Of a stretch of DNA of 64,000 nucleotides, positions 57,900 through 64,000 are shown in pieces. The DNA lies in contig NZ_CP087715.1 in the NCBI RefSeq assembly GCF_020991125.1, positions 2,321,501 through 2,385,500 on the forward strand. Direction: 5' to 3'. The position numbers and the translations under genes are program-made. The notes beneath the pieces were generated by a model, which ran no database searches, was not told where the DNA came from, and saw nothing but the letters and a program-made list of their open reading frames with translations. Source of the stretch: Microbulbifer celer. Its GTDB lineage: Bacteria > Pseudomonadota > Gammaproteobacteria > Pseudomonadales > Cellvibrionaceae. Position 1 is the first letter of the stretch. Every line of letters begins with the position of its first letter.

Positions 57900-59369
57900 A
57901 TGCAGTTCAATGCCAAGGTCACCGATATCTGCAAGCAGCGCAGTGCCTGTGCCATCGTTGCCGTCGACAGCAAAAACCGCTTCACCGATAGCGGCGCCGC
58001 CCTCGACAAAGCAAATGACGGCGGCCTCAGCAAGCTGCTCAAGCGGGGCGACCTGGGCAAGTCCGCCGGCAGCACCCTGATGATCCCACAGGTTGAAGGC
58101 GGCGCAGATCGCGTTCTGATGGTCCGCAGCAGTAATGCCCCGATCAGCCAGGCGGAGTTCCGCAAACTTGCCACCGCCAGTGCCAACGCGGTCAAAGACC
58201 TGAAAGATGCCAGCAGCTACCTCACCGAACTGACAGTCACTGACGCCGATATCCAGTGGAAGGCACAACAGACCGCCCTTGCCGCAGGCCTGGCCAGCTA
58301 CAAGTTTACCCGCTGCCTGAGCGACAGTAAGGAACACCCCCTGGCAAAGTTCACTGTTCACGGCATCGACAAAAAGCAACTCAAAGCGGCACAGAAAGGC
58401 GCCGCGGTGGGTGCCGCTCAGGCCCAGGGCAGCAACGTCGCCCGCGAGCTGGGCAACCTGCCCGGCAACATCTGCACGCCCAACTACCTCGTCAGTGAAG
58501 CCAAGGCCCTGGCTAAAAAACATACCAAGCTCACCACCACCGTGCTGGATAACAAGAAAATGGAATCCATGGGCATGGGTGCATTCATGAGCGTGGCCAA
58601 GGGCAGCGACGAGCCAGCGGCCATGATCGCCATGAACTACAAGGGCGGCAAAACGAGCCAGAAGCCGATCGTCCTGGTGGGCAAAGGCATCACCTTCGAC
58701 ACCGGCGGTATCAGCCTCAAGCCCGGCGCGGCTATGGATGAGATGAAGTTCGACATGTGTGGTGCTGCCAGCGTGTTCGGGGTAATGAACGCCCTGGTGA
58801 CAATGGAAGCCCCGGTGAATGTGGTGGGTATCGTCGCCGCCGCCGAGAACATGCCCAGCGGCCGCGCCAGCAAGCCCGGTGACGTTGTCACCTCCATGTC
58901 TGGCAAGACCATTGAGATCCTCAACACCGACGCCGAGGGCCGTCTGGTACTGTGCGATGCGCTTACATACGCGGGCAAGTTCAAGCCCAGCGTGGTGATC
59001 GACGTTGCCACCCTGACCGGCGCCTGCGTCATTGCCCTGGGCAGCCATGCCACTGGCCTGTACGCGAATCAGGACAAGCTGGCGGAAGACCTGATTGGTG
59101 CCGGCGAGACCACTGGCGACCGCGCCTGGCGCATGCCGCTGTGGGACGAGTACCAGCCGATGCTGAACTCCAACTTCGCCGACATGCAGAACATCGGTGG
59201 CCGCGAAGCGGGCTCCGTCACGGCCGCCTGCTTCCTGGCGCGGTTCACTGAAGAGTACAACTGGGCGCACCTGGACATCGCCGGCAGCGCCTGGAACTCC
59301 GGTGCCGCCAAGGGCGCAACTGGACGCCCGGTACCGCTGTTGATGCAATACATTCTGAACAAGAAGTAA
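57900..59369 (+). CDS. pepA: Leucyl aminopeptidase (M17)
   Basis: 489 aa from MQFNAKVTDICKQR with AAAGGAAGGAAATA upstream. Metal-binding signatures KGITFDTGGISLKPGAAMDE and NTDAEGRLVLCDAL are complete. Cytoplasmic hexameric peptidase and in some relatives a DNA-binding protein for carAB control and recombination. Ordered pepA then holC, as in Pseudomonas. Confidence 0.96.
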   Translation: MQFNAKVTDICKQRSACAIVAVDSKNRFTDSGAALDKANDGGLSKLLKRGDLGKSAGSTLMIPQVEGGADRVLMVRSSNAPISQAEFRKLATASANAVKDLKDASSYLTELTVTDADIQWKAQQTALAAGLASYKFTRCLSDSKEHPLAKFTVHGIDKKQLKAAQKGAAVGAAQAQGSNVARELGNLPGNICTPNYLVSEAKALAKKHTKLTTTVLDNKKMESMGMGAFMSVAKGSDEPAAMIAMNYKGGKTSQKPIVLVGKGITFDTGGISLKPGAAMDEMKFDMCGAASVFGVMNALVTMEAPVNVVGIVAAAENMPSGRASKPGDVVTSMSGKTIEILNTDAEGRLVLCDALTYAGKFKPSVVIDVATLTGACVIALGSHATGLYANQDKLAEDLIGAGETTGDRAWRMPLWDEYQPMLNSNFADMQNIGGREAGSVTAACFLARFTEEYNWAHLDIAGSAWNSGAAKGATGRPVPLLMQYILNKK

Positions 59370-59415
59370 GCGATATTTACATCAGGTAGCAACGAAGAGA
59401 TAACGCCAGAGCGAA

Positions 59416-59569
59416 GGTGGAGGCAGCGGGGACGATTCGCGAGACCGTCTGCGGCAGGGCCGAAGGCGCCGCGTTGAAGCGGCCGGACCGGCCGCAGCCG
59501 AGCCCCCAGGGATGGGTTTACGGGGGGGCGCCTAGCTCGTGTCTCGCGAATCGTCACCGCTGTATCCAC
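59416..59569. repeat. Long intergenic hairpin element, copy 4
   Basis: Arms GGTGGAGGCAGCGGGGACGA and TCGTCACCGCTGTATCCACC continue into GATTCGCGAGAC/GTCTCGCGAATC; inner GGCCGGACCGGCC and the motif GCCCCCAGGGATGGGTTTAC. Lies downstream of pepA. Confidence 0.8.
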
Positions 59570-59611
59570 CGCCCCAGCACCGGTTACGAAGCACCGAACC
59601 AATGCTTGGGC

Positions 59612-59724
59612 GGCGGCGCTACCCGGTACAACCTTGCGAGACACGCCGTGAACCCATCCATGGGGGCTCTGCAAAAACATCCTGTTTTTGAAGGTCTCGC
59701 AAGGTTGTACCGGGTATCGCCGCC
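59612..59724. repeat. Long intergenic hairpin element, copy 5 (inverted)
   Basis: Arms GGCGGCGCTACCCGGTACAA and TTGTACCGGGTATCGCCGCC; the internal motif runs in the opposite direction (GTGAACCCATCCATGGGGGC). Its arms closely resemble copy 3. It lies between copy 4 and holC. Confidence 0.8.
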
Positions 59725-59759
59725 TTAACTCCCGCCTTTCGAGCAACAAACAACACTTC

Positions 59760-60185
59760 ATGACCCGAATAGATTTCTATGTCCTACCCTCCGAAAACCC
59801 GGAGGAAATCGACAACTTCGCCTGTCGCCTCGCGGAAAAAGCCTTCCGTAACGGCCTGCGGGTGCTGATTGCCGTAGACAGTAACGAGCACGCACAAAAA
59901 TTCGACAACCTGCTGTGGACCTACCGCGAAGACAGCTTCCTGCCCCACGCACCCCAAGACAAAGACCAGCAAGCCGCCATCGAGATCAACCACGGCGAAG
60001 ACCCCGGCCAACACCACGGCCTGCTCATCAACCTGTGCAGCGACATTCCCGCCTGGTTCAGCCGCTTTGAACGACTCGCCGAAATCGTCTGCCAGCACCC
60101 GGATTCCCTCGCCCGCTCCAGAACGCGATACAGTCACTTTCGCGATCGCGGATATCCGTTACAATCTCACAAAATTCCCAACTGA
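59760..60185 (+). CDS. holC: DNA polymerase III chi subunit
   Basis: 141 aa from MTRIDFYVLPSENPEE. DnaN/SSB-contact protein of the clamp-loader complex; the fold is recognisable from the alternating pattern ...LIAVDSNEHAQKFDNLLWTY and the pepA-holC order. The upstream part of its open frame is hairpin sequence. Starts about 36 bp after hairpin copy 5. Confidence 0.93.
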   Translation: MTRIDFYVLPSENPEEIDNFACRLAEKAFRNGLRVLIAVDSNEHAQKFDNLLWTYREDSFLPHAPQDKDQQAAIEINHGEDPGQHHGLLINLCSDIPAWFSRFERLAEIVCQHPDSLARSRTRYSHFRDRGYPLQSHKIPN

Positions 60186-60206
60186 GCCGTCACAGAACCC
60201 GCTGCC

Positions 60207-61103
60207 ATGTCCGGTCGAAAGAAAAACAGAAAGCACCATCGCAGCCAGCCTCCCCACGAGCTACTCAACGAGCTCAACTCGCTGCGGGAGCTGCTCGGCA
60301 GTGAAGAGGCGGAAGCGGACATTCCCCTGCTCGATCAGGTTGCCGATGCCCCCCCAGCCGACGGACGACCACCGCAACAACCCACCCAACCGCCGCGCCC
60401 ACTGGAAGAGGCCGACCTGCCGATCCTGTTTTCACCGGTGGACGAAGAGCCCGAAGAAGCGTTCAGCGCGGAGCTGAGCGATGCCGACCGGGCGCTGTTG
60501 CGCCCACTACAAGCACTACCGCGCGGCCCGGAACCTCAGCAACCGCTGCGGGGACAGACCCTCGGGGAAGAGACGCTTACAGATACCGCGGCCCAGCCCG
60601 CCAACGCCCCACAGGACACCGGCGAATCCGATCCGACGCAGACCCCTGTTGCGCTTCAGGCAAGGAAAGAGGTTCAACCGGAGCTGTTTGGCAATAAAGG
60701 CGGAAGCAAGGACGAGGGTGAAGAGGAGGGAGAACCGGGATCTCAAGCTGCAAGGCCAGATCCGGCCACGGCTCCGAACGCCGAGAAGCGGGCAGCAGCC
60801 AGTGAAAACCCTTTCCTGCCGCCGCATATTCGCGCGCGACTGACCGGCGGCAGGATCCCGCGTACAGAACCTAAGCCTACAGAAACAGTAGAAAAAGCAG
60901 CTCCAGAGGGCGCCCCTTCATCGACTGCTGTAGAGCTGGAGCCGGGCACACCTGAAGAGCCTGAAGATGATACACGGCTGAGCCGAGAGGAACGGCAGGC
61001 ATTGATCGACCAGTTGATGGCCGAACAGTTGCCCGAGCTGGAACGGCATTTGCGCCTCAGTATTACCCTGATGGTCGACGGGCTATACAGCCAGGACCAG
61101 TAA
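60207..61103 (+). CDS. Disordered Pro/Glu-rich protein next to holC
   Basis: 298 aa, 22 bp after the holC stop. Basic N-terminus (MSGRKKNRKHHRSQPPHELL), a long low-complexity acidic/proline-rich middle (PPADGRPPQQPTQPPRPLEE; STAVELEPGTPEEPEDDTRL) and a helical C-terminus (EERQALIDQLMAEQLPELER). A protein in the same position occurs next to holC in Pseudomonas-type genomes. Function unknown. Confidence 0.7.
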   Translation: MSGRKKNRKHHRSQPPHELLNELNSLRELLGSEEAEADIPLLDQVADAPPADGRPPQQPTQPPRPLEEADLPILFSPVDEEPEEAFSAELSDADRALLRPLQALPRGPEPQQPLRGQTLGEETLTDTAAQPANAPQDTGESDPTQTPVALQARKEVQPELFGNKGGSKDEGEEEGEPGSQAARPDPATAPNAEKRAAASENPFLPPHIRARLTGGRIPRTEPKPTETVEKAAPEGAPSSTAVELEPGTPEEPEDDTRLSREERQALIDQLMAEQLPELERHLRLSITLMVDGLYSQDQ

Positions 61104-61121
61104 CGCACGCTTCTGACTCAA

Positions 61122-63239
61122 TCAGAACGTCACGCGCACATTTCCGTATACGCTACGTGGCTCGCCGATAAAATATCGATCGCCACCACCCAGGCTCGAG
61201 TAATCGGCCCGCTCCGCGTAATCCACGTTCATTAGATTGCGTACCCGCAGGCCGACCGCCACCGTTTCTGATAGCGAGTGCCGCAAGCTCAGATTCAACA
61301 GGTCGTGCCCCGGATACTCGTGGGCGTTTTCAATATCCGTGTAATAGCGCCCCAGAGACTGCCATTGCATTGTCACACGGGTTTCTTCAACCGGAATCCA
61401 GCTGAGTGACAGGTTGTGCTGACGTCGCGGCGCGGTGTCGATATCATTGCCGCGCGTTTTGATCAGCAAATCACTGCCGGGCGCAGATACATTGTTGGTG
61501 TAACGGTGACGGGAGAGGTTGCCACCGACCGCGACTTCCCAGTTGTCCACCGGTAGCCAGCCAAACTCGTATTCCAGCCCGTAATGCCGGGTCTTCCCGT
61601 CACTGAGGTTGAGGCGCTCGGAAGACTGGAAAATGACATTGTCTTTTTCCATGTAATAGCCGGTGAGGTTCCAGCGCACCGCACTGGAGCCGCCGCGCAG
61701 ACCGAGCTCCAGGCTGTCGACGGCCTCAGAGTCCAACCCCGCCTGCATCTGTCCGTTCTGCAAACGGTACAGCTCCGTTGCCTGCGGCGCGCGAAATCCA
61801 CGGGCGAGCCGTGCGACCCCACTCAGGCTTCTGGAGAACTGATGGTGCAGGCTGAGGTTGAGCGAGAGGTTTTCAAACTGGTCCGAGCGATCTTCCGGCC
61901 GGGTGTAGCGACACCCCTCGACACCGGTATAACCGTTGATACAGATGCTGCCATCTTCCGCGGTATCGCCACTGCGCATCCGGTTGTCGTAGTCGTAGTG
62001 CAGGGTTTCAAAACGCGCACCCAGGGATGCGCCCGTTGCCTGGGAGAGTTGCCAATCCACACTGGAATAAGCGGCGCCAACCATGGCAGTTACGCTGTAA
62101 TCGTACTGCTTCCCCGCCGGGAAAGACGAAAAGCCGCCGTCCTGGGTCTGTCGTAACCAGGCATCTGTCAACTCCAGGTCTACACCACTGATCAGTGATA
62201 TGGATTCGCTCAATTGACGGTGGTGGGCGGTTTGCACGCCAGCACCTGTCTGTCCATTTTCTTCCAGCGGCGTTCCCGGCAGGAAGTGCATCAGGAAAGC
62301 CATATCCGTCGCGCGCGCGTAGGGAGTGATCACCCACTGACTGTCCTCCCCGGTCGCGATCTCGATGCGGGTCTGCGCCCGGGCAGACCGGGTATCCCGG
62401 AATGCTTCGGGGTTGGGGTTTTCCCGCTTGCGCGCGGCATCCTTGTACGCGCCTTTGCCGGACACATAACCCGCGGTCTCCTGGTTGAGGTTACTCAGGT
62501 TTACCAGTGTCTGAGCACTCACTTCGCCGCTGTGCCAGTCATGGCGGAATGTCAGCTTCTGTTGATCGTATCCGGAGTCGTGCTTGTAGCCACCGTCACG
62601 GGCACCGTTAAAGCTGACACGGAAACCTTTCGTCCGGGCCGCATCCGTCTGTGTTTCTGCGGTGCGGCTGTGCGCCACTTTTATCCGCTGGTAATCGTTC
62701 GCGCCCGCCTCCAGCGCCAGACTGTCGAGGTTGCGCTCCGGTACCCGGCTCAGAATATTGATCACACCGTGCTGGGCATCGGAGCCATATAACACGGTAC
62801 CCGGTCCGCGCAGTACCTCCACCCCGCCGGCCTGTGCCAGGTTACTGTCGAACAGTTGATTCACATTGCAAAAGCCGGTGCCCCGTACCGGTACGCCCTC
62901 CTCCACCACCGCAAAGGCACCACAACTCCCGGCGCCGGTCAGTACCGGGGAGCGAATGGCAGTGAGATGCTCCTGGCCATTGCCGCGACTGATCCAGACC
63001 CCGGGGGCAGTAATCAGCTCACTGGGGTGTACCGCCGCGCGCTGGCGAACAGTGTCTTCATCGATACGGGAAATACTGACGCTGGAATACGCGGTTTCGC
63101 GCAGCATACGGCTCTCGGTTACGGTCACGGTCTCCAACCGGGAAGAATCGCGGGCATCGACGGCGGTATCGTCCGCGAGGGCGTACGGGGAGATCAGGAT
63201 GCTGGCACCGATCAGACAAGTGCGCAGTAGTGCGCGCAT
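61122..63239 (-). CDS. TonB-dependent outer-membrane receptor
   Basis: 705 aa from MRALLRTCLIG; the signal ends near YALADD. TonB-box-like LETVTVTESR (about residues 37-46), plug domain with GVEVLRGPGTVLYGSDAQHG, and a 22-strand barrel ending in aromatic F. A Cys pair (GSCGAFAVVEE) lies in the plug. Substrate unknown; the FhuA/colicin-I-like plug only indicates an iron or vitamin complex class loosely. Convergent with the disordered holC neighbour. Confidence 0.92.
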   Translation of the reverse strand: MRALLRTCLIGASILISPYALADDTAVDARDSSRLETVTVTESRMLRETAYSSVSISRIDEDTVRQRAAVHPSELITAPGVWISRGNGQEHLTAIRSPVLTGAGSCGAFAVVEEGVPVRGTGFCNVNQLFDSNLAQAGGVEVLRGPGTVLYGSDAQHGVINILSRVPERNLDSLALEAGANDYQRIKVAHSRTAETQTDAARTKGFRVSFNGARDGGYKHDSGYDQQKLTFRHDWHSGEVSAQTLVNLSNLNQETAGYVSGKGAYKDAARKRENPNPEAFRDTRSARAQTRIEIATGEDSQWVITPYARATDMAFLMHFLPGTPLEENGQTGAGVQTAHHRQLSESISLISGVDLELTDAWLRQTQDGGFSSFPAGKQYDYSVTAMVGAAYSSVDWQLSQATGASLGARFETLHYDYDNRMRSGDTAEDGSICINGYTGVEGCRYTRPEDRSDQFENLSLNLSLHHQFSRSLSGVARLARGFRAPQATELYRLQNGQMQAGLDSEAVDSLELGLRGGSSAVRWNLTGYYMEKDNVIFQSSERLNLSDGKTRHYGLEYEFGWLPVDNWEVAVGGNLSRHRYTNNVSAPGSDLLIKTRGNDIDTAPRRQHNLSLSWIPVEETRVTMQWQSLGRYYTDIENAHEYPGHDLLNLSLRHSLSETVAVGLRVRNLMNVDYAERADYSSLGGGDRYFIGEPRSVYGNVRVTF

Positions 63240-63318
63240 ACAAGGCTCCGGAGAAATGCCCGATGAACGGGCGAACTTAATGGGTGAATGTTTGCGGGCG
63301 AATATTAACGGATGAATA

Positions 63319-64000
63319 TTAAATAGTGGCGTCCGCAGCGAAATAATCCATGGAATACGCAACCCGCTCGTCCACGTTCTTTTCCAGCTGTTCGAGATCC
63401 ATCGATTCGATATGCTCGAGACGGGTGCGCAAACCAACACCATTGGCAATCTGGATCGCAAGCCCCGGCCGTGCATTGGCTTCCAGCAACAGGGGGCCGC
63501 GCTGTCGGTCGAGCACGATATCGCAGCCGAGGTACCCGAGACCTGTCATCTCATAGCAACTGGCTGCAAGGCGCACCAGTTCCTGCCAACCCGGCACTTC
63601 CAGGTCAGCAAACGGTTTTTCGGTATCCGGGTGCTTATCAATACGCAGGCCGTGCTGGACCGCGTGACAGCTTTTGCCGCTGGCGAGGTCCACGCCAACC
63701 CCCACGGCACCCTGGTGCAGATTCGCCTTGCCGTCAGACGAGTGGGTGGAGCAGCGCAACATGGCCATTACCGGAAAGCCGCGGAATACAATCACGCGGA
63801 TATCCGGCACACCTTCAAAGGAGTAGTTGTCGAAAATCGGATCGAAATCTACCAGGGCTTCAATCATCACCCGGTCCGGTTTACCGCCGAGACTGTACAG
63901 GCCACTGTGGATATTGCTCACGTGGCGCTGGATATCCAACGCCGTCACTTTGCTGCCGGAAGGCTTGAGATAGTCGTCGCCATCGCGCCCGACAATCACC
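63319..64000 (-). CDS. RimK-related ATP-grasp alpha-L-glutamate ligase-like protein (5' end beyond window)
   Basis: At least 226 residues of an ATP-grasp domain: VIVGRDGDDYLKPSGSKVTA, DPIFDNYSFEGVPDIRVIVF, GDIVLD-like LGCDIVLDRQRGPLLLEANA with the metal-binding N, then RPGLAIQIANGVGLRTRL. Matches the RimK-related E-ligase family. The frame is open to the window edge, so the N-terminus is missing. No 7-TM partner protein can be seen in the window. Confidence 0.85.
   Translation of the reverse strand, partial: VIVGRDGDDYLKPSGSKVTALDIQRHVSNIHSGLYSLGGKPDRVMIEALVDFDPIFDNYSFEGVPDIRVIVFRGFPVMAMLRCSTHSSDGKANLHQGAVGVGVDLASGKSCHAVQHGLRIDKHPDTEKPFADLEVPGWQELVRLAASCYEMTGLGYLGCDIVLDRQRGPLLLEANARPGLAIQIANGVGLRTRLEHIESMDLEQLEKNVDERVAYSMDYFAADATI

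Noticed and set aside
57870..59348. A 492-codon minus-strand frame across pepA
   Set aside because: It lies exactly antisense to the complete leucyl aminopeptidase gene, which has all catalytic motifs; the reverse frame is a by-product of GC-rich codon use.
59688..59759. Upstream extension of holC
   Set aside because: These codons are hairpin element sequence; the ATG at 59760 gives the normal length of the chi subunit.

Overview
The window looks like the chromosome of a marine, polysaccharide-degrading gammaproteobacterium of the Cellvibrionales/Microbulbifer type. The reasons are a GC-rich backbone, the conserved neighbourhoods pepA-holC and lptF-lptG diverging from pepA, many lipoprotein enzymes, a chitobiase, RND efflux and a TonB-dependent receptor. 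The genus is inferred from gene content and style, not from a search.

Layout. 1-6713 is backbone: dnaE (its 3' end lies outside the window), a coupled gamma-carbonic anhydrase/DUF1289 pair, a coupled Ada-AlkA fusion/Ogt alkylation-repair pair and a DUF2007 gene. About 7195-25953 is a large integron cassette array. It holds 36 attC sites, all in one orientation, and all cassette genes are on the minus strand. About 25 cassettes carry small AT-rich ORFs, mostly tiny membrane proteins and unknowns, plus a tautomerase, an NTF2-like protein, a TonB-C lipoprotein and a Tse2/Tsi2-like toxin-immunity pair. At least ten cassettes carry no conserved ORF. Eight of these ten are copies of one ~384-bp cassette, and a ninth is a divergent relative. 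Two IS3-family elements have landed in the array, one inside a HEPN-like cassette gene and one inside an attC. No integrase gene or convincing attI is present on either flank, so within this window it is an integrase-less array (CALIN).

26499-35875 (minus strand) holds an M49-like lipoprotein peptidase, an Atm1-type ABC exporter, a CoA-type Nudix hydrolase and an RND pump with its adaptor. 35948-42431 (plus strand) holds a flippase-like membrane protein, an arginine antiporter/arginine deiminase/NhaC cluster and a second Nudix hydrolase. 42673-50574 is mostly minus strand: a NIF3-like protein, the CnoX/YbbN co-chaperone, a DUF885 lipoprotein, a LysR regulator diverging from an FMN reductase, a K+-channel-like protein, then an overlapping tadA/rlmA/GMC-oxidoreductase run. 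50740-53448 is a GH20 chitobiase with a LacI-type palindrome upstream. 54030-61103 holds an exported unknown, an RDD protein, lptG/lptF diverging from pepA, and holC with a disordered partner. The window ends with a TonB receptor and a partial RimK-related ATP-grasp ligase.

The strongest unexplained signals are four. First, the amplified ORF-less cassette has conserved hairpins whose sequence changes keep pairing, by G-U wobble, only in minus-strand RNA. Second, the Tse2-like toxin has two in-frame stop codons beside an intact immunity gene. Third, five long intergenic hairpins share a conserved internal motif but have copy-specific arms. Fourth, the array lacks an integrase.
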